A stretch of DNA of 64,000 nt from Bacillus sp. BHET2 (GCF_005938125.1 NZ_VCQN01000003.1:372001-436000); one strand, 5' to 3'; positions 15,924 to 24,752 are shown, counted from the stretch's first letter. Notes: generated from the sequence alone by a model not told the origin. Made by a program: numbers and translations.

Positions 15924-17999
15924 ATGTTTATTACATCAAGGGAAAAATCCATCATTGAATTGATTGTAAAAACATCGGGGAAACATACCGTTTACTCTCT
16001 TTCTGCTTTTTTGAACGTTAGTGGAAGAACCATCCAGCGAAACCTCAAATCAATTGAAAGCATTTTAACGGAATACCATTTAGAACTTAAGCGGACTGCT
16101 AATGAAGGACTTTTCATCGATGGGAAGAACGAACATGTTTATCGCTTGATTCAACATCTTGCTGAAGTGAACCCCACCGATGAAACCCCTGAAGAACGGA
16201 AGCTTAATTTGCTGATCATCCTACTTCATGAAGGTCCTTCTTTCAAAAAGCAGGTTCTTGCCAATCAACTGGGAATCAGCGTGACCACGCTCACTTCCTA
16301 TTTGGATGAGCTGGCGGATTGGTTGAGTAAATTCGGCATCACCCTTACAAGGAAGAGGGGAGTGGGAGTGGAGCTTGTGGCCGATGAGTCGGATAAGCGT
16401 CATGCCCTGGCAAGCTTCTTTCTTGTGAATTTTTATGAAGATATTATCGAAACATTGTATGGAATGCAAAAGGGGAATAGGCTTGACGAACCGGTACTGG
16501 GATATTTCAAGCCAGACTATTTAGTGACCGCCGATCAGGTGACAAGTCACTATTTGGCGCAGGACCATATCACCTTAACAGACAGTGATTATATCGGCTT
16601 GATCGTACATGTCTGCCTAACGATCCAGCGAACGGAAAAGGGCTATGAGCTCCAAACGAATGAACCAATGGAAGCTGAGGATTCGAATGAACACCAGCTG
16701 ATTGATGTGGTATGTACACAATTGGAACGTGACCTGTCCGCTCAAATGACTAGACAGGACCGACGATTTTTGACAGTCATTTTGAAAGGGTCTAAGGTAC
16801 AGGATCCAGATGTCGTGTATTATGACAGCATCCTTCTTGGGCAACTCATCAAGAATGTCATAAAGGATGTATCGACGGACCTCCATGTGGATTTGTCTGA
16901 TGACTTTTCCCTGTTTCAAGGGCTGCTTGCCCATATGGGACCGTCCATTTTCCGACTGCAGCAGGAATTAGAGCTCTTCAATCCATTAACGGATGAAATC
17001 AAGAAGAAGTATCCGGTGTTATTCTTAGCGGTGAAAAAAAGTCTTGAAACTGAATTTAAGGATATCTCTTTTCCCGATGATGAGGTGGCCTTCATCGTCC
17101 TTCACTTCGGATCAGCCATGCTGATGAATGAAGAGAAGGTTAATATCCGTGCTGTGGTTGTTTGTCCGACCGGGATTGGTACCTCGAAGATGCTTGCAAG
17201 CCGCATACAGCGGGAACTGACCATGATCAATAAGGTGGAGATCCTGTCGATAAAGGATTTCCAAACAGCGAATCTCCTTGACTATGATATCGTGATTTCT
17301 ACGGTCAGACTTCCCTTCACAGAAGTCGAGTATATTCTGGTAAGTCCGCTGCTAAGCGAAAAGGATATAGGATTTATTCAAAGTTATCTCCAGAATAATG
17401 TAGAAAAGCTGACGAGAAAAAAATATTTAAAGCCCGCACAGAGATCGAGCGGTAGTAGCGGAACCGAAGTCAGATCACTTCTCCAGGAAATCAAAGAGGT
17501 CCATTCAAGTATGGAAGCTATCCTCACCAATTTCCGCGTGTATCGTAAAGGGTCTGGGGGAAGTCATCTCAGGATATTGAACGAGATGGTGGAACAGGCG
17601 GAACGGGACGAACTTCTCGAGCAGCCAAATGTGGTTATACACCAGCTGATGGAAAGGGAGAAAAAGGGCGGACTCGGAATTCCAAACACGAATATGGGTC
17701 TCTTCCATTGCCGGGAAGATAACGTGAAGAAGTTGATTTTCCAAGTTGCCCATTTGGATGAACCGTGCAGGATCAAGGGAATGGACGGAGTGGAAATGGA
17801 GATGAAAAGTCTCCTCCTTATGCTCGCCCCTGAAGAGTTGAGCAGGAGGGAACAGGAAATCCTGAGCTTGATCAGTACAAGTTTAATCGAAGATCATATA
17901 AGCATGATGATTTATTCGTCTACGAACGAAGTGATCATCCTGAAGAAATTAGAAGATTTATTTCTCGATTACTTACAAACTAATTTGATAAAGGAATGA
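15924..17999 (+). CDS. mtlR: mannitol operon activator MtlR (BglG-type, PRD and PTS domains)
   Basis: A 691-residue PTS-controlled transcription activator, close to B. subtilis MtlR (694). In order: N-terminal DNA-binding HTH (about 5-60, with TVYSLSAFLNVSGRTIQRNL), a second HTH-like segment (about 85-140), two PRD domains (about 180-390; conserved histidines in SHYLAQDH and IVLHFGSA), an EIIB-like domain (VVVCPTGIGTSKML near 415; Cys present), and an EIIA-like C-terminal domain. Phosphorylation by HPr and the mannitol EII proteins sets its activity. ATG at 15924 follows AGTGG; a GTG nine bases earlier is the alternative. Sits within the mannitol operon, so it is co-expressed with its targets. 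Confidence 0.9.
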   Translation: MFITSREKSIIELIVKTSGKHTVYSLSAFLNVSGRTIQRNLKSIESILTEYHLELKRTANEGLFIDGKNEHVYRLIQHLAEVNPTDETPEERKLNLLIILLHEGPSFKKQVLANQLGISVTTLTSYLDELADWLSKFGITLTRKRGVGVELVADESDKRHALASFFLVNFYEDIIETLYGMQKGNRLDEPVLGYFKPDYLVTADQVTSHYLAQDHITLTDSDYIGLIVHVCLTIQRTEKGYELQTNEPMEAEDSNEHQLIDVVCTQLERDLSAQMTRQDRRFLTVILKGSKVQDPDVVYYDSILLGQLIKNVIKDVSTDLHVDLSDDFSLFQGLLAHMGPSIFRLQQELELFNPLTDEIKKKYPVLFLAVKKSLETEFKDISFPDDEVAFIVLHFGSAMLMNEEKVNIRAVVVCPTGIGTSKMLASRIQRELTMINKVEILSIKDFQTANLLDYDIVISTVRLPFTEVEYILVSPLLSEKDIGFIQSYLQNNVEKLTRKKYLKPAQRSSGSSGTEVRSLLQEIKEVHSSMEAILTNFRVYRKGSGGSHLRILNEMVEQAERDELLEQPNVVIHQLMEREKKGGLGIPNTNMGLFHCREDNVKKLIFQVAHLDEPCRIKGMDGVEMEMKSLLLMLAPEELSRREQEILSLISTSLIEDHISMMIYSSTNEVIILKKLEDLFLDYLQTNLIKE

Positions 18000-18001
18000 T
18001 G

Positions 18002-19144
18002 ATGTTGAAACAAACCGTACATTTTGGAGCAGGTAATATAGGCAGAGGATTTATCGGAGCACTGTTTTCCCAATCAGGTTATCACGTGACCTTTGTAGAT
18101 ATCGCAGAACAGGTCATCAATAAGCTGAATGAAGAAGGGCGTTACCAGGTGAAGCTTGCGACGGAAACGATGGAAACGGAAACGATCGAGAATGTTTCAG
18201 GACTTAATAATCTTCATCAGGAAGAGGAAGTCATCGAGACGATCGTCGGGTCCACGTATCTGACAACGGCGATCGGACCGAATATTCTTCCAAGAATCGC
18301 GCCTCTTATCGCTAAAGGGATCGCCAAACGTGTGGCGTCTTCAAATGAGCCATTATATGTGATTGCATGTGAAAATCAAATCGGAGCAACAGATATTTTG
18401 AAAAAATATATTTTAGAAAATCTTGATGCTGACACGGCAGCTCAGCTTGATGGAAAGGTATTCTTCTTCAATTCAGCTGTGGACCGCATTGTTCCGATGC
18501 AAGATCAAGGTTCATTAGACGTTCTAGTTGAACCGTACTACGAGTGGGTGGTCGAAACGACGGAAATGATTCCTCCTGTTCTGGGGATGACGATTGTGGA
18601 AGATCTTGCGCCATTTATCGAGCGTAAGCTGTTCACGGTCAACACTGGACACGCGGTCATTGCGTATCTTGGTTACCTTCAAGGAAAATCAACCATCGAT
18701 CAAACATTGGCTGATGATGCCATCGCAGAACAGGTCAAGGAAACATTGAAAGAGACCGGTGCGTATCTTGTGAAGCAATATGGGCTAGATGAAAAAGAGC
18801 ATCTTGCTTATATAGATAAAAATATTGAGCGCTTCAAAAATGCTTACCTGAACGATGATGTCACCCGTGTAGGGCGTGCGCCGATCCGCAAGCTTGGTCC
18901 GGACGACCGCTTGATCCGTCCGACAACCGAGGCTCAAAAAGCAGGTCTCTCTTATTCTTATCTTGCCGAAGCGATTGCCGCTGCACTCTTATTCGACAAT
19001 CCTCGAGATGAACAAGCAATGGAAATCCAAGGCATGGTCAAAGAGCACGGTCCAGCTCATGTGTTGAAAGAAGTGAGTAGGTTGGATGCGGATAGTGAGA
19101 TTGTGAAGGAAGTATTGGTTCAGTATGAAGGATTGAAGAAATAG
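18002..19144 (+). CDS. mtlD: mannitol-1-phosphate 5-dehydrogenase
   Basis: A 380-residue NAD-dependent polyol-phosphate dehydrogenase turning mannitol-1-P into fructose-6-P. The Rossmann fold starts at once (VHFGAGNIGRGFIG, about 6-19). The catalytic-domain stretch FTVNTGHAVIAYLGY lies near residue 210. Three in-frame ATGs follow one another (17996, 17999, 18002); AAAGGA is spaced correctly for the third. Its start lies two bases after the mtlR stop, so translation is likely coupled. Last gene of the operon, followed by a terminator. Confidence 0.93.
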   Translation: MLKQTVHFGAGNIGRGFIGALFSQSGYHVTFVDIAEQVINKLNEEGRYQVKLATETMETETIENVSGLNNLHQEEEVIETIVGSTYLTTAIGPNILPRIAPLIAKGIAKRVASSNEPLYVIACENQIGATDILKKYILENLDADTAAQLDGKVFFFNSAVDRIVPMQDQGSLDVLVEPYYEWVVETTEMIPPVLGMTIVEDLAPFIERKLFTVNTGHAVIAYLGYLQGKSTIDQTLADDAIAEQVKETLKETGAYLVKQYGLDEKEHLAYIDKNIERFKNAYLNDDVTRVGRAPIRKLGPDDRLIRPTTEAQKAGLSYSYLAEAIAAALLFDNPRDEQAMEIQGMVKEHGPAHVLKEVSRLDADSEIVKEVLVQYEGLKK

Positions 19145-19154
19145 TAGATTGGAT

Positions 19155-19191
19155 GGGCTGTCGAGGGTTGGATTCGGCAGCCTGTTTTTTT
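19155..19191 (+). terminator. terminator of the mtl operon
   Basis: GGGCTGTCGA left arm and TTCGGCAGCC right arm, then TGTTTTTTT. Confidence 0.75.
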
Positions 19192-19217
19192 GTGGATATC
19201 GAATAAATGAGTTGAAT

Positions 19218-19277
19218 CGACGCATGAAATGATAAAATGACGCATAAATCTCAAATGCGACGCATAAACTTAACCCT
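19218..19277. repeat. 20-bp periodic array D (core CGACGCATAAA), three clear units
   Basis: Units begin at 19218, 19238 and 19258, each with (C/T)GACGCAT(A/G)AA followed by AT-rich sequence. A fourth, damaged unit may precede. Same spacing as the CGGCGAAA arrays but a different core. It lies upstream of the prolyl-hydroxylase gene, mirroring array E downstream. The rest of the 19192-19548 gap is AT-rich; a minus-strand frame ending at 19270 has no ribosome binding site and was not called. Confidence 0.75.
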
Positions 19278-19548
19278 TGTCTTTTTTGTGACGCCCTACA
19301 ACCACGTGAACTCTACACTCCTCCAAATTCCCTTCATTTTCATCAACAAAATGAAAAAATAAAGATAGAATTCCCTCCATTCCAGGTGTAAAATATATGA
19401 AAACACACACGCAGGAGGAAACAGCCAACCAAATAAATACCATCGTTATGTCTATTGTTGCAATCGTTTTTCCGGATTGGAAGAGTAAATGAATGTTTCC
19501 ACCAATGAAAGAATTCAGAATGTTAAAAATACGATAAGAGGTTGATGA

Positions 19549-20208
19549 ATGTTGGCAATGGATACTAATGAAATAGCTGTTAAGGAACAAACGATTTTTC
19601 ACCATACGGGGAATAAGTTCATGACGGAAGATCGGGAAATTAAGATTATCGCGAAGGTGGAAGAGCCACTGATCCTCGTTCTTGGGAATGTGTTAAGCCA
19701 TGAAGAGTGTGATGAACTTATTCAGTTGTCAAAGGACCGGATTGAACGCTCAAAAATTGGGAATACCCGTACAGTGGATGAGCTTAGAACGAGTAGCTCT
19801 GTGTTCCTTGAAGAGAATGAACATGATGTGGTGACGAGAATTGAAAAGCGAATCTCTCAGATTATGAATATACCGGTCGAGCACGGGGAAGGCCTTCAAA
19901 TCCTGAATTATAAACCTGGGCAGGAGTACAAGGCCCATTTTGATTTCTTCTCTGCATCGGCACGACCGGTGAAGAATCCGAGAATCAGCACCTTGGTCAT
20001 GTATTTGAATGATGTGGAAGAAGGCGGGGAAACGTATTTCCCTAAACTGAATTTCTCCGTCTCTCCTCAAAAGGGGATGGCGGTCTACTTCGAATATTTC
20101 TATGATAACCAGGATTTGAACGACTTGACGCTTCATGGTGGGGCGCCGGTTGTCATCGGGGATAAATGGGCTGCTACGCAGTGGATGAGAAGAAGAGTGT
20201 TTAAATAA
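19549..20208 (+). CDS. 2OG-Fe(II) dioxygenase, prolyl-4-hydroxylase-like
   Basis: A 219-residue soluble oxygenase of the P4H family, similar in size to the Bacillus anthracis P4H. Iron ligands H130-x-D132 (KAHFDFF) and H196 (LTLHGG), and the 2-oxoglutarate-binding K206 (GDKWAATQW), are all in place, so it should be active. The family hydroxylates prolyl residues; in bacteria targets include EF-Tu and collagen-like proteins, but the local substrate is unknown. No collagen-like gene is nearby. Single gene between two 20/21-bp repeat arrays with its own strong terminator. Confidence 0.88.
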   Translation: MLAMDTNEIAVKEQTIFHHTGNKFMTEDREIKIIAKVEEPLILVLGNVLSHEECDELIQLSKDRIERSKIGNTRTVDELRTSSSVFLEENEHDVVTRIEKRISQIMNIPVEHGEGLQILNYKPGQEYKAHFDFFSASARPVKNPRISTLVMYLNDVEEGGETYFPKLNFSVSPQKGMAVYFEYFYDNQDLNDLTLHGGAPVVIGDKWAATQWMRRRVFK

Positions 20209-20212
20209 TATC

Positions 20213-20249
20213 AAAAAAGGAGGGGCATCGGGGATGCTCCTCCTTTTTT
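20213..20249 (+). terminator. terminator after P4H gene
   Basis: AAAAAAGGAGGGGCATC and GATGCTCCTCCTTTTTT arms: a near-perfect long stem with A- and T-tracts, probably bidirectional. Confidence 0.9.
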
Positions 20250-20440
20250 GGCTTGTGAATCTAAACGGCTAGGCTATTCCTTCATAAGGAAGGTGAAACT
20301 GAAATTTATCGATTGGAAAAGCATGTTTACTGGCAAATATCCCTACAAAGAAAATTTAAAAAGGTTTTTTCAAACTTTCTTTAGCTTTTGCACCATTTTC
20401 ATTCCATTCTTTCAATTCTATTTTCCGCCCTATTCATTTA

Positions 20441-20551
20441 ATTGCGTCGAAATCACCCATGATTGCGTCATTTTTGAGGAGAATTGCGTCGTTTTTAGCG
20501 GTGATTGCGTCGTTTTCAATCATAATTGCGTCTCCATCCACCATTTATGCG
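20441..20551. repeat. 21-bp periodic array E (core ATTGCGTC), six units
   Basis: ATTGCGTC occurs at 20441, 20462, 20483, 20504 and 20525, exactly 21 bases apart, then a degenerate TTATGCGT at 20545. The core is the reverse complement of the GACGCA core of array D, so D and E point in opposite directions on either side of the hydroxylase gene. A long open frame over this array is a by-product of the repeat and is not a gene. Confidence 0.85.
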
Positions 20552-20603
20552 TTTTTTTAAAAAAAGGAAAACCTCTCCCGTGTCATCCTCATAATAAATT
20601 TCT

Positions 20604-20633
20604 TGAAACTTTTCCATCTCCCCACCACTCTAA
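20604..20633 (+). promoter_or_regulatory. candidate ECF-type promoter of the sigma/anti-sigma pair
   Basis: TGAAAC (20604-20609), the usual -35 of autoregulated ECF sigma factors in Bacillus, lies 16 bases before CACTCTAA and about 45 bases before the sigma gene start. The -10 is a poor match to CGTC, so this is tentative. Confidence 0.35.
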
Positions 20634-20654
20634 TGAATGACAGGAGGTTAATCA

Positions 20655-21191
20655 ATGGAAGTAAAACTAGTAAAAAAAGCCATCAAAGGGAATGAGAAGG
20701 CATTCGAGATGCTTATCCAGCATGAAAGCGAGAAGCTTTACCGAACGGCATTCCTGTATGTGAGAAATAAAGAAGATGCATTAGACGTCGTACAGGAAAC
20801 GGCTTGCAGGGCATTCACCTCGATATCCCGTTTGAAGAATCCGGAGTATTTCAGCACTTGGCTGATCAGAATTCTAATCCATACCGCTTACAGCTTCCTT
20901 AAGAAACAAAACAGATTCATCCTGACGGGGGAAGATTTTCTCGACCATGCTCTCATCGCAGAAGAAACGGATGTAGAGGGAAGGATTGATTTGATTACGG
21001 CCATGGCGTCATTGAATCATCACTATCAAACGGTGATTATTTTATTTTACTTTCAGGGGCAATCGATCAAGATGATCTCAGAAACGATGGACACGCCTGA
21101 GGGGACGGTCAAGACATATCTTCACAGGGCTAAGCTTGAATTGAGAAAGCTGTTGGAAGGAGTGAATCAGTATGGACAGAAAATGGTTTGA
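20655..21191 (+). CDS. ECF-type RNA polymerase sigma factor
   Basis: A 178-residue ECF sigma factor. Region 2 about 10-75 (AFEMLIQHESEKLYRTAFLY, then DALDVVQETACRAF). Region 4 about 108-165 (HYQTVIILFYFQGQSIKMIS, then GTVKTYLHRAKLELRKLL). Start after AGGAGG at ideal spacing. Its 3' end overlaps the downstream gene by 20 bases, as in sigma/anti-sigma operons, so the next gene is very likely its regulator. The signal sensed is unknown. It does not match one named B. subtilis ECF factor clearly enough to name it. Confidence 0.88.
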   Translation: MEVKLVKKAIKGNEKAFEMLIQHESEKLYRTAFLYVRNKEDALDVVQETACRAFTSISRLKNPEYFSTWLIRILIHTAYSFLKKQNRFILTGEDFLDHALIAEETDVEGRIDLITAMASLNHHYQTVIILFYFQGQSIKMISETMDTPEGTVKTYLHRAKLELRKLLEGVNQYGQKMV

Positions 21192-22578
21192 GGAAGAAAT
21201 GGAAAGCATCGAGGTGCCGAAAGAAGAAGTATTCGAGGCGATTTCAATAGGAATTAAAAAGGGTAGAAAGCAAAAGGTACGAACAAAAATGGTCAAGGTG
21301 AGTGCGGCCATCACTACGGCAGTAGCCTCCATGGTTTTCATATCGGGTTTCCTTTTTACTCCAGTGAACAATGCATTGGCGAAACTGCCTGTACTTGGTG
21401 GAATATATGAAAAAGTCGGATCTCATGTGGGAAAAGAACTTTATTCAAGCCAGAGAGTCACCGAAGTCAATCAGGCTGCTACTTCAAACGATGTGGCTGT
21501 GACGATTACGAGCACCTATTACGACGGAAATATTATCGGGGTGACGTTCCAGGCGAAGGGTGACAATCTTTCCATTGAACATATGGATGAGGGGAACCGT
21601 CCAGTGAGTGGCTATAGCTATCACCTCTTTGACGGAAAGGATCAGAATCAATGGGGATCGGGGAGCTCGGGCCTTCAAAAAGATGGGGATGAGTTTGTCG
21701 GTTCCATTGAGTTTTATCGTGATGGGCAAGAGTTGCCGGAAAACTTCACCCTTCCATTGACTTTCACTCATATGGCAGACGTGAATGGAAACTGGTCTTT
21801 TGATGTACCGGTGAAGCGGATTCCATCTGAAACTATCCAAACAACCGCCAGGACTGAAACACCAGACGGAGAGTTCGAGCTTCAGATGACATCGGTGACG
21901 AAGGGGAAAGCCACCACTACACTTGAGTATACGTATACTGTAGAGTCGGTGAAGGATGATCTAAATCTTATTGTGTTCGATGACCTAGGGAACCGGCTTT
22001 CGAAATCCAGTGCTGAAATACTTGAGACCAGGTCCATAGATGGAAAGGTTCAAAAGACTGTCAGAGAACTTTTCACGAGTAAACTCAGTGACAAGGCAAA
22101 TTCGTTGAAAGTCCAGGCAGACATGAACCTGGCGGATGAAGATGGGATCAGTACATTAGCGACGCAACCTCCATTCCAGGTGAAGAGCCCCCGCTTCGGT
22201 TATCAGATCACCGTGACAGATATCGAAAATGCAAACGGGAAAGTGACAATCGAATTCACCATCAATCATATTAAAGATAAGCAATTCCAATATGACATGT
22301 TAGAGAATATTGCTCAATTCGTTCATGTCATCCCATCAACGGATATTAAGAGAAATGCGGAGGGTGAGTTGGAATATAATGAGATGGTGAACCATATGAT
22401 TCGAAGTGAGAAAACAAAATCAGTGGATAAAGACACTTTACACTTTCAAACCACTTTTACAATATCTCAAGATAATCGCATAGAAGATTACTCGTTGATT
22501 GTGCCATTTGCGACGTTGAGCATGAATGATGCGCCAATCAAAATGAAACCGTTCGAAATAAAACTGGGAAGACAGTGA
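21172..22578 (+). CDS. membrane anti-sigma factor, DUF4179/DUF5643-type
   Basis: A 468-residue single-pass membrane protein. A short acidic cytoplasmic N-terminus (about 1-40) presumably binds the sigma factor encoded just upstream; no zinc-finger H-x3-C-x2-C is present, unlike the fused paralogue at 11222. One helix (about 43-62) is followed by VNNALAKLPVLGGIYEKVG, the entry typical of DUF4179 proteins. The large extracytoplasmic beta-rich part is similar in kind to the fused protein. It overlaps the sigma gene by 20 bases, with its own GGAAGGAGTG. Probably an envelope-stress sensor that releases the sigma factor after cleavage; the proteases and signal cannot be read here. Confidence 0.78.
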   Translation: MDRKWFEEEMESIEVPKEEVFEAISIGIKKGRKQKVRTKMVKVSAAITTAVASMVFISGFLFTPVNNALAKLPVLGGIYEKVGSHVGKELYSSQRVTEVNQAATSNDVAVTITSTYYDGNIIGVTFQAKGDNLSIEHMDEGNRPVSGYSYHLFDGKDQNQWGSGSSGLQKDGDEFVGSIEFYRDGQELPENFTLPLTFTHMADVNGNWSFDVPVKRIPSETIQTTARTETPDGEFELQMTSVTKGKATTTLEYTYTVESVKDDLNLIVFDDLGNRLSKSSAEILETRSIDGKVQKTVRELFTSKLSDKANSLKVQADMNLADEDGISTLATQPPFQVKSPRFGYQITVTDIENANGKVTIEFTINHIKDKQFQYDMLENIAQFVHVIPSTDIKRNAEGELEYNEMVNHMIRSEKTKSVDKDTLHFQTTFTISQDNRIEDYSLIVPFATLSMNDAPIKMKPFEIKLGRQ

Positions 22579-22619
22579 CCAAACAGTTGGATAGATGAAT
22601 AAGAGAAGAGGATTCTCAC

Positions 22620-22883
22620 ATGGGAAAAAAAGAACTGACTTGGTTTATCGGAGGGACTGCTGGACTAATCATAGGTTTTGTCATATGCAAGATATATCAA
22701 ATATGGGCGATTTTATATGAAGACCAGGGGCTCGCTCTAGAAGGAGTCACGAGCTGGGAAGGGACACCTCTGTGGAAAACAGTAAATGATAATCCCGGGA
22801 CTGCTCTATTTGTCATCATGGTTTTCTTTTTGATCGTGGGATTATGCTTTTCCTATCTGATATCCCAAAGCAGGGATACCTGA
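22620..22883 (+). CDS. small two-helix membrane protein
   Basis: An 87-residue protein with hydrophobic segments at about 8-32 and 61-81 and a short loop between them. GAAGAGG lies upstream of the ATG. It follows the anti-sigma gene after 41 bases with no terminator between, so it is likely the third gene of that operon. Family not recognised. It could be an accessory of the anti-sigma system or a downstream target. Confidence 0.6.
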   Translation: MGKKELTWFIGGTAGLIIGFVICKIYQIWAILYEDQGLALEGVTSWEGTPLWKTVNDNPGTALFVIMVFFLIVGLCFSYLISQSRDT

Positions 22884-22942
22884 TGCCACGGTGACTCCCT
22901 TGTGCAAATAGCTTATATTCGATAGAGATTCATACAAACCAA

Positions 22943-22972
22943 TTGACAATATTTTCACTAGAATGGTATAGT
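22943..22972 (+). promoter_or_regulatory. sigma-A promoter of the lysA leader
   Basis: TTGACA (22943-22948) and TATAGT (22967-22972), 18 bases apart, about 35 bases before the riboswitch begins. Confidence 0.7.
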
Positions 22973-23004
22973 AATTCAAACAAAATAATAAATCACTCTC
23001 TGAT

Positions 23005-23175
23005 AATAGAGGCGCGAGTATGATGAGTATCTTCTTTGAGAATATTGGATTCCGGGATGAGAAGAGAAAGGCAGATCGCCGAAGCAGAAAATAGCCAATT
23101 CTATTTTTTGTTGGGTCAGCATTGAAGAAATGTTGAACTGTCACAATGAAAAAGTTGTGGAGCACTATTGAAGAG
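23005..23175 (+). promoter_or_regulatory. lysine riboswitch (L box)
   Basis: Conserved L-box pieces occur in order: AGAGGCGCGA (23008), TGAGTATC, GGATTCCGGGATGAGAAG, AGGCAGATCGCCGAAGC, a TTGGGTCAGC / TTGAACTGTCAC segment, and a closing GTGGAGCACTA (about 23156-23167). An intrinsic terminator and lysA follow, as expected for a transcriptional OFF switch: lysine binding favours the terminator and shuts down diaminopimelate decarboxylase. Confidence 0.85.
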
Positions 23176-23218
23176 ATGTTAATACATAATCTTCATCACG
23201 TCTCCGTATACTGATGAT

Positions 23219-23251
23219 AAACCGTATGAGCATCGCTTCATACGGTTTTTT
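23219..23251 (+). terminator. riboswitch-controlled terminator before lysA
   Basis: AAACCGTATGAGC and GCTTCATACGGTTT arms, then TTT; it ends about 36 bases before the lysA start. Confidence 0.85.
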
Positions 23252-23286
23252 GTGTTTTTCCAGAGAGATAAAGGAGATTAAGGGAT

Positions 23287-24573
23287 ATGAGTACAGTTGA
23301 TGTGAACGTTAGTGGAAATCTTGAAATCGGAGGCATGAGCACGGGGGATCTTGTTGAATCCTATGGAACTCCGTTAATGGTCTATGATGAAGGGATGATT
23401 CGTGAAAATGCAAGGTTGTTTCGGGAGGCTTTCAAGGAGAGTGAATTGGAATTTCAGGTAGCTTATGCGAGTAAGGCATTTCTTTGTAAAGAGATGGTTC
23501 GCTTGGCGGAACAAGAGAATCTATCTCTGGATGTTGTCTCTGGCGGGGAATTGTATACGGCCCTTGAGGCAGGATTTCCAGCGGATCGCATTCATTTTCA
23601 CGGGAACAATAAGTCGGAAGAAGAGCTTCTCATGGCTCTTGAAGCGGAGATTGGCTGCTTTGTCGTCGATAGTTTCCTGGAGCTTGAACTGCTTCATGAC
23701 CTTGCCAAGGAACGTGAGCAACAGGTGAAGATCCTGTTAAGAGTCACACCGGGTGTCGAAGCCCATACCCATGAATACATTACGACGGGACAGGAGGATT
23801 CGAAATTCGGTTTCAGCATATCGAACGGGCAGGCGGAAACGGCGATTCAATTGGCCATTCGCAAGCCATACTTCTCCTTACTTGGCCTGCATTCTCATAT
23901 CGGATCCCAGATTTTTGAACGGGAAGGGTTTGATCAGGCGATTCATGTACTGGCAGACTTCCTTCAAAAAATTCGTATCGAGTATGACGTGACGATGCCC
24001 GTACTTAACATTGGTGGAGGGTTCGGTGTTCGGTATACAGAAGAAGACCAGCCCCTGCCGATTCCTACGTATGTGAAGGGGATCACGGATAGTGTGAAAA
24101 CGTATTTCGCGAAGCATGAATATCCATTACCGGAAGTATGGGTGGAGCCGGGCCGAAGCATGGTGGCAGAAGCGGGAACCACTTTATATAAAGTGGGATC
24201 GAAGAAAATCATTCCTGATGTCAGAACGTATGTCGCGATTGACGGAGGGATGACAGACAATATCCGTCCTGCCTTGTATCAGGCAAAATACAATGCGGTA
24301 CTTGCTAACCGTCCGAATGAGGAGTGTACGGAGCTCGTGAGCATTGCCGGGAAGTGCTGCGAATCCGGTGACATGCTGATCTGGGATCTGATGCTGCCGC
24401 CGACGAATTACGGTGATATTTTGGCCGTGTTCAGTACAGGGGCCTACGGATATTCAATGGCGAGTAACTATAACCGGATTCCAAGACCAGAAGTGGTTTT
24501 TGTGAAAGACGGGGAAGCACGGGTTGTGATTGAGCGTGAGACATATGCGGATCTCGTTCGGAAAGATCGATAA
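23287..24573 (+). CDS. lysA: diaminopimelate decarboxylase
   Basis: A 428-residue fold-III PLP enzyme that converts meso-diaminopimelate to lysine, the last step of lysine synthesis. The PLP lysine is in VAYASKAFLCKE (about residue 62), the phosphate-binding glycines in NIGGGFGVRY (about 240), and the active-site Cys in GKCCESGD (about 358). Preceded by a lysine riboswitch with terminator, so expression falls when lysine is plentiful. Start after GGAGATTAAGG. Monocistronic in appearance. Confidence 0.95.
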   Translation: MSTVDVNVSGNLEIGGMSTGDLVESYGTPLMVYDEGMIRENARLFREAFKESELEFQVAYASKAFLCKEMVRLAEQENLSLDVVSGGELYTALEAGFPADRIHFHGNNKSEEELLMALEAEIGCFVVDSFLELELLHDLAKEREQQVKILLRVTPGVEAHTHEYITTGQEDSKFGFSISNGQAETAIQLAIRKPYFSLLGLHSHIGSQIFEREGFDQAIHVLADFLQKIRIEYDVTMPVLNIGGGFGVRYTEEDQPLPIPTYVKGITDSVKTYFAKHEYPLPEVWVEPGRSMVAEAGTTLYKVGSKKIIPDVRTYVAIDGGMTDNIRPALYQAKYNAVLANRPNEECTELVSIAGKCCESGDMLIWDLMLPPTNYGDILAVFSTGAYGYSMASNYNRIPRPEVVFVKDGEARVVIERETYADLVRKDR

Positions 24574-24611
24574 GGAATAGTGAGTGGGATCCTGAAGGGT
24601 TCCACCGTGTG

Positions 24612-24752
24612 GTGAAAAAGGAAAGTAGCTACCTTTACTTGAAGAGCTATTCCATGACCATGCTGAGTTCTAAGTTTGTCGGGACTTTATTGGCGCAGGT
24701 GATCTTTATACCGGCGGCTTATTATATTGCCTGGTTTGCTAAATGGATCTGA
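24612..24752 (+). other. possible 46-residue membrane peptide or gene remnant
   Basis: A plus-strand GTG frame ends with a convincing membrane-like tail (FVGTLLAQVIFIPAAYYIAW). No ribosome binding site is visible and the family is not recognised. It may be a small protein or the surviving end of a lost transporter gene. The rest of the 24574-24818 gap is featureless. Confidence 0.25.

Noticed and set aside
19270..19605. 111-codon minus-strand frame with a hydrophobic segment
   Set aside because: Starts inside the dioxygenase gene, no ribosome binding site at any internal start; the hydrophobic part is AT-rich sequence. Kept as doubtful only.
20248..20640. 130-codon plus-strand frame downstream of the hydroxylase gene
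   Set aside because: It reads through the ATTGCGTC array (repeated NCV-type residues), has no ribosome binding site and overlaps the ECF promoter region; a repeat artefact.
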